Positions 48,202 through 55,853 of a stretch of DNA of 64,000 nucleotides are shown piece after piece. Each line of letters begins with the position of its first letter. Positions within the stretch are counted from its first letter, which is position 1. Source of the DNA: Pyrinomonas methylaliphatogenes (GTDB lineage Bacteria; Acidobacteriota; Blastocatellia; Pyrinomonadales; Pyrinomonadaceae). The stretch covers positions 248,082 to 312,081 of the forward strand of contig NZ_CBXV010000007.1 in the NCBI RefSeq assembly GCF_000820845.2, given 5' to 3'. Under the pieces are notes generated by a model, which did not search any database, was not told the origin of the DNA, and was given only the letters and a program-made list of their open reading frames with translations. The position numbers and the translations under genes are program-made.

Positions 48202-48819
48202 TCAAGCGCGCTGGATTTGCCGTAGGAAGAGGCTCGCTTGGCGAAAAGCGCGCGCGCGATGACTGATCGTTCGCTTTATCTGCTGGTCCAGCTCGCCAAA
48301 AGTTTGTTCGTAGCCATCCGGGATAAATATCGGATCGTATCCGAAACCGTTGCTGCCGCGAGCTTCATGGGCGATTCGGCCTGCGCATACACCGTGAAAT
48401 AGATAGACCGCGGTGCCCAATGGAGGGGCGATCGCGATAGCGCAGACAAAGCGCGCACGCCTTTGATGGTCGCCGACATCGCGAAGCTCAGCGAGGAGCT
48501 TGGCGATGCGCTCTTCGTCAGAAGCCTGTTCACCGGCGTATCGAGCGGAGAGAATGCCGGGGGCTCCACCTAAAGCCTCAACCTCTAAGCCCGAATCGTC
48601 GGCCAGCGCCCACGATCCAGTCGCGAGCGCATAGCGTCGCGCTTTGAGCGCAGCGTTTTCGGCAAAGGTCTGGCCCGTCTCGGCGATGAGCGGGAGCGAT
48701 GGAAATTCAGCCAGCGTCGATATACGCCACGCCGTTTCTTTGAGGAACTCGGAGAATTCGCGTGCCTTCCCGGCATTGCGTGTGCCGATAAGTAAAGTGG
48801 TCGGGTGATTCATCATCAT
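48202..48819 (-). CDS. rdgB: Non-canonical purine NTP pyrophosphatase (RdgB/HAM1)
   Basis: The 205-residue enzyme hydrolyses dITP, XTP and related nucleotides to avoid their incorporation. Family marks are LLIGTRNAGKAREF at the N-terminus, ETGQTFAENAALKARRYA, the catalytic ALADDSGLEVEALGGAPGILSARYAG, and the C-terminal NGFGYDPIFIPDGYEQTFGEL and KRTISHRARAF. Three consecutive ATG codons (48819, 48816, 48813) leave the exact start open. Confidence 0.95.
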   Translation of the reverse strand: MMMNHPTTLLIGTRNAGKAREFSEFLKETAWRISTLAEFPSLPLIAETGQTFAENAALKARRYALATGSWALADDSGLEVEALGGAPGILSARYAGEQASDEERIAKLLAELRDVGDHQRRARFVCAIAIAPPLGTAVYLFHGVCAGRIAHEARGSNGFGYDPIFIPDGYEQTFGELDQQIKRTISHRARAFRQASLFLRQIQRA

Positions 48820-49040
48820 CTCGCTTGGAAACCCCGTGAATGGGCGATCTATCGCGCGCCGAGCGTGGTGGATACAAAGTTTGCTTCATCTAACGCGGTT
48901 ATGCAAAGCGCCAGGACGGAAGCGGCCAATCGCGAAGGGATCGGTCGAGCGATATTCGGCGCAAAAAAAGTTTTGCTTGTAGCGACATTTCATGCTTACA
49001 ATTTCCACCTGGCGCGTTTAAAGCGCGGCTGGGAGTGAGC

Positions 49041-50348
49041 ATGAGTCGAGGCCCCAAACTGACCGATGGTTTGACCAAAGAGCGTTTGCGCGAAGATGTC
49101 CCCGCTCGCAGATACGGGAAGGAGAATTGGCGAGATCTGAGCTTGTGGTTACGCGGCATCGAGAGCTTCTTCGATCTCGAGATGCATCCTTCGGTCGAAG
49201 CTGGCGGGGCGGGTAGATCGGATCTGACGAACGAAACGCGCATACTGCATCAAGCTTTGCAAAAGGCCCTTCATCTGGCCGCCAGTTGTGGTCAGCAACT
49301 AGTGAGGATGGGGCGCGAACGCGACGCGCCGCTCGCGGAGAGTCTCAGCGACTTGATCGTCCTCTGTGAGCATGCGCTTGGCGATCGGCCCGTCGGCGTT
49401 CGTCACTGGCAGAGTCTGGCCAATCTATTCATGCAGCACGTCTTCTCATCCTCCGCCGCGCGGGATCTGTTCCTCATCGCGCGACAGGCTGAAGAGGATG
49501 ATCTTCATCCGAAATTGCGCGTCGCTATAGAGCTATGCCCCGAAGCCAGATTGCGCGACGACCTGCGGCACATTTTCGTCGCGCTGACGCGCATGTCTTG
49601 GTGGTTGCAACGGATCGAAGCCGAGTTACAGCGGGATCTTCCGCTAAAAGTCACGTTGCCGATTTTCGTGCTGATTCATCGCGAGGCGCGGGAACTCATC
49701 TCCTTCATCGAAGGGCGCGCCTTGCGTACGGAAGGATTAGGCGAGCAGATCTTCAATACGCTTGATGCGAGCGCCTATGCGCTGAGCATGGAGCTCAAAA
49801 AGGTCTTCGCCCATGAATTGGTCGGCGTCATCGAATCGCGTGAAGCGCCGTTCATCTACGCGCGCATAGAAGACGCGACCGGCTTGCTCACCGATTGCTT
49901 TCAGCAGACCATCGTGACCATAGCTCAATTGTTCGATGGCTCGATCAATGGCGCGAGCCTGTTCCCTTCATTCCACACGCGATTGGAGCAGTCCTTGAAG
50001 TTGCGCCAGGATCTCTGGAACTTATTGCAGTCGGTGAGAAGTGTAGAGCGCGAGCGGCACCAGCTTTCGATAAATTCGCTCATCGAACGGCTCGAAGAGT
50101 TCCGTCGCGGCAGCATGCGCTATCTTATGTACAAAGATTGGGAAAGTTTGGAGAGATTCATCGAAGAGGTTTCAACCGCCCACGGCCTCTCGGAACTGGT
50201 GCCTGTGCTGCATCGTTTCTCAGTCTATCTGGAAGCCCTCTTTGGGCAAGTCAATATGCGGCTCGTGTTGGCTGATCACCCGTTTGAATTCGCCAGCTCA
50301 GAGGCCCCCTTGGCGAATGCGCGCAGCGGGAAGGACGAAAGTCGCTGA
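49041..50348 (+). CDS. Conserved-looking helical protein of unknown function
   Basis: About 435 residues from the ATG at 49041 (GGGAG 5 bases upstream; a GTG at 49035 is also in frame). I recognise no domain. There is no signal peptide or membrane segment. The sequence is strongly helical with many heptad-like Leu and Ala/Arg/Glu positions (ILHQALQKALHLAASCGQQLVRM, LRDDLRHIFVALTRMSWWLQRIEAELQRDL, LRQDLWNLLQSVRSVERERHQLSINSLIERLEEFRRG). It could be a cytoplasmic scaffold. Codon use matches its neighbours, so the reading frame is real. No operon partner is apparent. Confidence 0.7.
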   Translation: MSRGPKLTDGLTKERLREDVPARRYGKENWRDLSLWLRGIESFFDLEMHPSVEAGGAGRSDLTNETRILHQALQKALHLAASCGQQLVRMGRERDAPLAESLSDLIVLCEHALGDRPVGVRHWQSLANLFMQHVFSSSAARDLFLIARQAEEDDLHPKLRVAIELCPEARLRDDLRHIFVALTRMSWWLQRIEAELQRDLPLKVTLPIFVLIHREARELISFIEGRALRTEGLGEQIFNTLDASAYALSMELKKVFAHELVGVIESREAPFIYARIEDATGLLTDCFQQTIVTIAQLFDGSINGASLFPSFHTRLEQSLKLRQDLWNLLQSVRSVERERHQLSINSLIERLEEFRRGSMRYLMYKDWESLERFIEEVSTAHGLSELVPVLHRFSVYLEALFGQVNMRLVLADHPFEFASSEAPLANARSGKDESR

Positions 50349-50408
50349 ATCGAGATCGCCGGTCATTGTGAGGATTCAAAACGCGCAATATTCGAGCTTT
50401 GTAATTCA

Positions 50409-52112
50409 TCATCCGCCGACCCCGGATATTATTTGAGCGATGAGGTCCCCGAGCAGTCCAAAAGCGGAGCGCGTGCGACGCGCGAGGCCATCTTCGACCA
50501 ACTCCGTTTCCGTTACGGCATATGCGTTTTTAGCGAAGATCCTCTCGGTCGTCGCAGCGTCAAAGGCATCGGACGCGAGCGTTCGAGCTATTCCGCGCGC
50601 GCGCTCGTTCTCTAGCGAATAAGTGACCATCATAGGTTGCGCCTTCGTTCGTCCGAGTGGCGAGTTCGCTTCGCGATAAGAAGGCTCATCGGCCAAGGTT
50701 CGGGTCGTAGCGCGAGCTTGTAAACAGCGACGCAGATGATCTTCCGGCCCCATAATCAGGTAGTCGTCGATGAAGCAGGCCGCGCGGCGTTTCGGGTCGA
50801 GCGGGACGAGCACTTCTACGCCCTCGACCGACACGCGCCGCACCGCGCCTAAGTAACGCCGCACTTCGGAGCGCAGTGCATCCTCATCGCGCGCGCGCGC
50901 GATGAGGATGCGCGTGCTATCCTCAGGCGATAGTTGTGCGGTGACTATCTCTGGACCAGCGGCGCGCAGGAAGTCGCGCGGCGATTCGATCCCATAGGGT
51001 TGCAGCGCGGCATCGAGAACGCGCCCGGCGAGCGGCGCGATTAAGGGGTCGAGCAATGAGGAGACGGCGCTCTTGACCCCATCCCACGCCGCGTTCGGAT
51101 CGCGATAGTTGTAACGGGTCATTTGATAGGTGTCCGAAGGCAACATCCTCTCCGCGCTATGGATCGGGTCGTCGGAGGGCGCGAGGGGAGCTTTTAAGCG
51201 TGCGGCCAGATCGCCGGGAAGCGCGAACAGGTAACGGTCTTCGACCTTCCCCGCGGCGGTGCGCATGCTCCAGGCCATATCTTGCAATGACTTTTCGGCA
51301 AGCTGCGGCAAGATGATGGCGGCCGCGCTCTGCACGCGCGGATTATCGAAAAGTTGCACGGCATAAGCGGTGGTGAGCAATCTCATAAGCTCATCAAGCC
51401 CCTGGGGCGAGACGTAGCCGAAAGCGAGAGAGTCTCGTCCTGCGACGCGCTGACGCATCTGCTCCAGACGAGCGTTTTCGCGCAAGCTCGCGCGCTCCCC
51501 GCGCTTTACAGCGAGACAGCTTTGGACGGTCGCCTCGTCGTTGCCGATGACGACGAGGCTGCCAGAGATTGCGGCGATGATCTGTCGATCACCTTTGGGC
51601 GCGATCCAGAGGATGGTCTCGCCCTCGCCGGTATAGCGTCGCTCGATCCGCGGCGCGCCGTAGACGCGGTGCGCGAGATCGCCGACCAACTCTTCTACAA
51701 CGCGCCGCGTTCGCCCTTCGTTCGTGTGAGTTTCGACGAGCAGTGCGGTATGCGGCCTGATGTTCAGCGCCTCCCGATCTTTGGATGTTTCCAGGCTGAG
51801 GACGACCAGGGCGACTTGTGAACGGGCTAGGACGACATCGCGCGCGCGCCCTAGACCGGTCCAGGCGATCAGCCCCTTCCAGCGCAGGAGATCCTTCAGC
51901 GCTGGGAAACCGTTCAGAATAGCGCCCCAAGAGTCGGTATCGGAAAGGCTCGCGATCAACCGCGGGGGATCGTCGATCTCGATGTAGATAAGCGCATCGC
52001 TTGGGGCATAAGCCGCCATTTGAACCGGACGCGGCCGATTCCACCACAGCCAGCCTCCGATGGCAGCTAGGATCAGAATCGCGGCGATGGCTAACCGTCT
52101 GCGTGACCGCAT
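50409..52112 (-). CDS. Anchored extracytoplasmic protein resembling DUF3352
   Basis: The 567-residue protein starts with an arginine-rich end and a single membrane helix (LAIAAILILAAIGGWLWW, about 7-24). The rest lies outside the inner membrane. AAYAPSDALIYIEIDDPPRLIASLSDTDSW near the start and repeated strand-helix units (GSLVVIGNDEATVQSCLAVKRG; DDYLIMGPEDHLRRCLQARATT) resemble the DUF3352 type, whose function is not established. No catalytic motif is seen. It ends close to the convergent 49.0-50.3 kb gene. Confidence 0.65.
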   Translation of the reverse strand: MRSRRRLAIAAILILAAIGGWLWWNRPRPVQMAAYAPSDALIYIEIDDPPRLIASLSDTDSWGAILNGFPALKDLLRWKGLIAWTGLGRARDVVLARSQVALVVLSLETSKDREALNIRPHTALLVETHTNEGRTRRVVEELVGDLAHRVYGAPRIERRYTGEGETILWIAPKGDRQIIAAISGSLVVIGNDEATVQSCLAVKRGERASLRENARLEQMRQRVAGRDSLAFGYVSPQGLDELMRLLTTAYAVQLFDNPRVQSAAAIILPQLAEKSLQDMAWSMRTAAGKVEDRYLFALPGDLAARLKAPLAPSDDPIHSAERMLPSDTYQMTRYNYRDPNAAWDGVKSAVSSLLDPLIAPLAGRVLDAALQPYGIESPRDFLRAAGPEIVTAQLSPEDSTRILIARARDEDALRSEVRRYLGAVRRVSVEGVEVLVPLDPKRRAACFIDDYLIMGPEDHLRRCLQARATTRTLADEPSYREANSPLGRTKAQPMMVTYSLENERARGIARTLASDAFDAATTERIFAKNAYAVTETELVEDGLARRTRSAFGLLGDLIAQIISGVGG

Positions 52113-52225
52113 GAACTAAGCATCCTAACTGTAGCGGCTTCGAAGGGCAAGGAGGCGAACGGACGCGCCCGGAGATTCAGCGCGGGGCGCGAGGCTCATA
52201 AATGTTCAAAATAACAAAATATTGA

Positions 52226-52254
52226 TTGACAAGTTTTAACTTGATGGGTATAGT
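52226..52254 (+). promoter_or_regulatory. Sigma-70 promoter of the pilMNOPQ leader
   Basis: TTGACA (52226-52231), a 17-bp spacer and TATAGT (52249-52254): a perfect -35 box and a five-of-six -10 box. Transcription from about 52261 would give a leader of roughly 430 bases before pilM, with the riboswitch aptamer about 80 bases in. Confidence 0.7.
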
Positions 52255-52340
52255 TGAGTGCGTTTGAGCGAGGGGGCGTGGCCTCTCCGCTCTTCATGTG
52301 GCGCATAACGCGAGCGCCGCCCGAGAAGCTTGGACGATAA

Positions 52341-52414
52341 AGGCACACCTCGCGCGAGCGGGGGTCGCAAAGCCGACGGGAGTCAAAACGGTTTTGACTT
52401 GGCCGGGTTGCCGA
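52341..52414 (+). promoter_or_regulatory. GEMM-I cyclic dinucleotide riboswitch in the pilM leader
   Basis: The stretch matches the GEMM-I (c-di-GMP-I) aptamer plan. The outer stem pairs GGCA (52342-52345) with TGCC (52409-52412). P2 is CCTCGC/GCGGGG closed by a GCGA tetraloop of the GNRA class. The hallmark CGCAAAGCC follows at 52366-52374, then GGG, a P3 hairpin (GTCAAAA-CG-GTTTTGAC) and GGCCGGGTTGCCG. The base before CACACC is G, as in c-di-GMP-selective members; 3',3'-cGAMP-selective ones carry A there. No clear terminator separates it from pilM, so the output mechanism is unknown. Confidence 0.85.
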
Positions 52415-52691
52415 AACGAGAAAGTGGTGGTGCGCGAAGCCCTGCTTTCGATCTCTGGACCTTGCCCCATCTTACTTCCCACACGACACAGCGCGCCTCC
52501 ACGTAAGACAGGCATCACCGAGGGCTTTTCGAGTCAATCGGTCCACGATCATTTTGAGTGAGCTGGTGGAAGCGCGAGGATGAAACCGCAAAGATCCGTT
52601 AGAGCGCGTCGAGCCTCCAGGATTCGGCGCGTGCGCGCGCGTCTTAGGCGTCTACGGCGTGCGGTCAAGCTTTCGAGGAGCAGATAGGTCT

Positions 52692-53759
52692 ATGTTCAGT
52701 TTCAAGAGGAGCATATCGCGCAAAGGATTGGTCGGTTTGGATATCGGTTCGAGCGCGATCAAAGCGGTCGAGCTACAGGGGCGCGCCAATCAGTTGAGCC
52801 TTGTCAATTTGGGATATGAGCCGCTTCAGCCTGACACGGTCGTTGACGGTCAGATCATGGAGTTGAACGCCGTCTCACAGACCATCGCCAAGCTCTTCGC
52901 TGTCAACCACATCAAAACGGACCGGGTGGTTGCGGGCGTGAGCGGCAGTTCGGTGATCGTCAAGAACATCGTCGTGCCGAAGATGACCGAAGAGGAGCTC
53001 GAAGAATCGATCGACTGGCATGCCGAAGAACACATCCCTTTCGACATCAACGACGTCAGCCTCGATTACCAAGTGGTCGGCGCAGGGGCGGACTCGCTCT
53101 TCGTGCTGATGGCGGCATGCAAGCGCGATTACGTCACAAATCGGCGGCAAGCGATCCAGCTTGCGGGCAAGCAGCCGGTCATCATCGATGTCGATGCGTT
53201 CGCGTTGCAGAACTGCTACGAGTTCAACTATCTGCCTGGTCCGGATCAGACGGTCGCGTTGCTCAACATCGGAGCTTCGACCATGAACATACAGATCGTG
53301 CGTGGCACGCGCAGCGTCTTCACGCGCGACGTCGGGCTCGGCGGCAATCAGTATACGGCGATGTTACAGCGCGATCTGGGTTTGACCTACGATCAAGCTG
53401 AATCGATCAAGCGGGGCAGTCCGCCGCCGGATGGCGTTGATGAGAAGCAGGTGCAGGGCGTGTTCGAACACGTTTCCGACACGCTCGCGCTCGAGGTTCA
53501 GAAGACTTTCGATTTCTATCGCGCGACGGCTGATGAGGGCGCATCTGTCGTGCAGAAGATCCTGCTGGCGGGCGGCGGTTCGAAGCTGAGCGGTTTGCGG
53601 GAGCATTTGGCGAATCGTTTCGGCATCCCCGTTGAGCCGTTCGATCCGTTCCGGCGCATCAAGTTCGACGCGCGACGCTTCGATCCCGATTACATGCGCG
53701 AACTCGTCCCCGAGATGGTCGTCGCCGTCGGTCTGGCGTTGCGTGGAGTGGAGGTTTGA
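52692..53759 (+). CDS. pilM: Type IV pilus assembly protein PilM
   Basis: About 355 residues from the ATG at 52692 (GAGGAG upstream; a GTG at 52659 is in frame). PilM is an actin-like cytoplasmic ATP-binding protein that docks the pilus alignment complex. Motifs: GLVGLDIGSSAIKAVEL (phosphate 1), NIGASTMNIQIVRG (phosphate 2) and KILLAGGGSKLSGL (adenosine), plus VPKMTEEELEESIDWHAEEHIPF. It starts the pilM-N-O-P-Q order and is preceded by the riboswitch. Confidence 0.95.
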   Translation: MFSFKRSISRKGLVGLDIGSSAIKAVELQGRANQLSLVNLGYEPLQPDTVVDGQIMELNAVSQTIAKLFAVNHIKTDRVVAGVSGSSVIVKNIVVPKMTEEELEESIDWHAEEHIPFDINDVSLDYQVVGAGADSLFVLMAACKRDYVTNRRQAIQLAGKQPVIIDVDAFALQNCYEFNYLPGPDQTVALLNIGASTMNIQIVRGTRSVFTRDVGLGGNQYTAMLQRDLGLTYDQAESIKRGSPPPDGVDEKQVQGVFEHVSDTLALEVQKTFDFYRATADEGASVVQKILLAGGGSKLSGLREHLANRFGIPVEPFDPFRRIKFDARRFDPDYMRELVPEMVVAVGLALRGVEV

Positions 53760-53760
53760 G

Positions 53761-54438
53761 ATGATCAGGATCAACCTTTTGAATTCGGTCACCGATCGAC
53801 CGCGGGGCGTTCAAGCCATCGAAACGCGGGTGGCGCAGGGGCCGACGCAAACCTACTTGATGTTGATCGTCATCGGCGCGCTCCTGCTTTTGGGCATGGG
53901 GTTCGATCTCATGAGCGCGCGCGCGCGCCGTGCCGATGCGCAAGCTGAACTCGATCGTCAACGGCAGATCGCCGCTCAGATGGCGAGCATCAAGAAAGAG
54001 CAGGCCGAACTCGAAAAGAAGATCAAGGAGATCGAGGCGCGCATCGAAGCGATCCGGAAATTGCGCGCTTCGCAGCAGGGGCCGGTCGCCGTGCTTTCGG
54101 CCATCAACGAGCGATTGCCGCTTATGGGGGCGTTCCGTCTCGATTCGATCGAGCAGAAGGGCAGCGAACTCGTCATCCGGGGCGATTCGCCAAGCGAAGC
54201 TGCCGTCACGCAGTTCGGGCGCAGCCTCGAATTTTCGGGCGGGCTGTTTAGCAATGTGAACATCGAGACGCAGCGTAAGGCTCTGGAAGTGCCGGCCTCG
54301 ACGAACGGCGCCGGAAAGGTGGTCCAGAAGCCTGAGACCGTCACCTTCACCATCAAGTGTCAGTACACTCCACCGCAAGCTCCGACGGCGAATTCGGCTA
54401 ACAACCAGAGCGCTGCCGGGCAGATCGCGCAGAAGTGA
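53761..54438 (+). CDS. pilN: Type IV pilus assembly protein PilN
   Basis: About 225 residues from the ATG directly after the pilM stop. The N-terminal MIRINLLNSV is the PilN motif that binds PilM. A membrane helix (TYLMLIVIGALLLLGMGFDL, about 31-50) and a coiled coil (AQMASIKKEQAELEKKIKEIEARIEAIRKL) follow, then a periplasmic ferredoxin-like domain. PilN pairs with PilO in the inner-membrane alignment complex. Confidence 0.93.
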   Translation: MIRINLLNSVTDRPRGVQAIETRVAQGPTQTYLMLIVIGALLLLGMGFDLMSARARRADAQAELDRQRQIAAQMASIKKEQAELEKKIKEIEARIEAIRKLRASQQGPVAVLSAINERLPLMGAFRLDSIEQKGSELVIRGDSPSEAAVTQFGRSLEFSGGLFSNVNIETQRKALEVPASTNGAGKVVQKPETVTFTIKCQYTPPQAPTANSANNQSAAGQIAQK

Positions 54439-54450
54439 GGGGAGGGAGCG

Positions 54451-55083
54451 ATGGGCAGATTCAAGAAGATCCTCTGTGTGCCTTGGTATAAGCAGCTTGT
54501 CATCTTCAGCCTTGTCGCATTGCTCATCTATGGTGCGTTCCGCTACTTCGTCACGCAGAGCACGTGGGACGAGGCGGAGAATTTGCGCGCGCAGGCCGAG
54601 CAGTTGCGACGCGAGAACGCTTTAGCGCAGATCGCTTCGCAACGCATCAACGAATTCCGCGCCGCTTATGCGCGCGCCGAGGCCGATTACGCCGATCTGA
54701 AGGCGTTGCTGCCCGAGCAGCGGGAATTGACCAATGTGTTGGATGGGTTGTTGCGAAACGCGCGCGGGCGTTTGATCGTGCGCCGGTTCACGCCGAAAGA
54801 TGACATCAATCAAGATTTCTATTCGGGCAAACCGATCGAAGTCGAGGTTTCGGGCAGTTACAACAACCTCGGCAATTTCTTCGCCGATATGGCGACCTAT
54901 CATCGAATCGTTTCGATCACGGACTTCCGCATCATGTCTGCCCCTGAGCAGGCGAGCGGACGGACGATCGATGCGCAGTTCTTGTTGACGGCTTACTATG
55001 TCTCCCCCGAGCGTTTGCAGCAAGCCGTCTCCATTCAGAAACAACCGAATCAAACGCCGCCCGCCGCCGCGGGAGCGCGTTAA
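54451..55083 (+). CDS. pilO: Type IV pilus assembly protein PilO
   Basis: The 210-residue protein has one membrane helix (QLVIFSLVALLIYGAFRYFV, about 13-32), a coiled coil (AENLRAQAEQLRRENALAQIA), and a periplasmic domain with LLPEQRELTNVLDGLLRNARGRLI and VEVSGSYNNLGNFFADMATYHRIVSITDF, a typical PilO signature. It forms heterodimers with PilN. It lies 12 bases after pilN. Confidence 0.94.
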   Translation: MGRFKKILCVPWYKQLVIFSLVALLIYGAFRYFVTQSTWDEAENLRAQAEQLRRENALAQIASQRINEFRAAYARAEADYADLKALLPEQRELTNVLDGLLRNARGRLIVRRFTPKDDINQDFYSGKPIEVEVSGSYNNLGNFFADMATYHRIVSITDFRIMSAPEQASGRTIDAQFLLTAYYVSPERLQQAVSIQKQPNQTPPAAAGAR

Positions 55084-55098
55084 CGGAGGGATGAAGTG

Positions 55099-55701
55099 AT
55101 GGGCGATCGGCTCAAGTTTTCTCCGTTCGTGTTGGCGATCTCTCTTGGATTCGCCTGCCTCGCATCGGCACAGCAGGCCAGTTCGGTCTATCGTCCCACC
55201 TCGCGCGATCCGTTCGTCAAATACAAACCGCGCACCGTCGAAGGTCTGATCAAGCGCGCCCCGACCGTCGTCGAACCGCCTGCGTTGCAGGAGCGCATCG
55301 AACAGTACAAGGCGCGCAAACTTGCGGCGATGCAACAGCAGCAGCCGGCGCCGAAACCGACCTCCGCCTTTCTGCTCAGCGAGCTTCAGGTGATCGGCAT
55401 CTTCCGCACTCCGCGCGGTTATGCGGCGATGGTCGAAGCGACGCCCATCAAGCTCTCTTACGTCGTCTACCCCGGAGAGCTCTTCTTCGATGGGCAGCTG
55501 GTCGCGGTCGAAGAGAACCGTTTGATCTTCAGGCGCGAGAAGCGCTGGAGCGATGGCCGGCGCGAATGGGTGGTCGAGATGAAACCCTTGCGTCAACCCG
55601 ATGCGGTCACAGAGGCTTTAACGGCAAGCAAGGCTCAGGCCGAAAAAGAACCGGTCAAGAGCGATGAGGGGAAGGAAGAGAAGAAGTCGCCTTCGAGATA
55701 G
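55099..55701 (+). CDS. pilP: Type IV pilus assembly protein PilP
   Basis: About 200 residues from the ATG at 55099, preceded by GGAGG. A signal-like hydrophobic start (SPFVLAISLGFACLASAQ) without a clear lipobox is followed by a flexible stretch and the beta-rich PilP domain (LSELQVIGIFRTPRGYAAMVEATPIKLSYVVYPGELFFDGQLVAVEENRLIFRR). PilP links PilN/PilO to the secretin. Most PilP proteins are lipoproteins; this one may simply be periplasmic. The C-terminus is Lys/Glu-rich. Confidence 0.87.
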   Translation: MGDRLKFSPFVLAISLGFACLASAQQASSVYRPTSRDPFVKYKPRTVEGLIKRAPTVVEPPALQERIEQYKARKLAAMQQQQPAPKPTSAFLLSELQVIGIFRTPRGYAAMVEATPIKLSYVVYPGELFFDGQLVAVEENRLIFRREKRWSDGRREWVVEMKPLRQPDAVTEALTASKAQAEKEPVKSDEGKEEKKSPSR

Positions 55702-55853
55702 CTGACGAATAAACCTCGTTGTTTTTCCACGCACAGCACTTCGGTCGAATCGATCCGCGCATCGTGCGGCGCGCGCTCAAAGATGGATCGCGCGATTCAA
55801 ACGGGCGTGAGCGCGCGGCGGGTCGTTCGACACGTCGTTGAAGGATGAGACAG

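Noticed and set aside
52436-52530. Terminator downstream of the GEMM aptamer (AAGCCCT/AGGGCTT)
   Set aside because: The two arms are about 77 bases apart and only 7 bp long, so a classical terminator is not supported.
52298-52561. Open frame within the pilM leader
   Set aside because: It coincides with the GEMM aptamer, whose structural features explain the sequence better.
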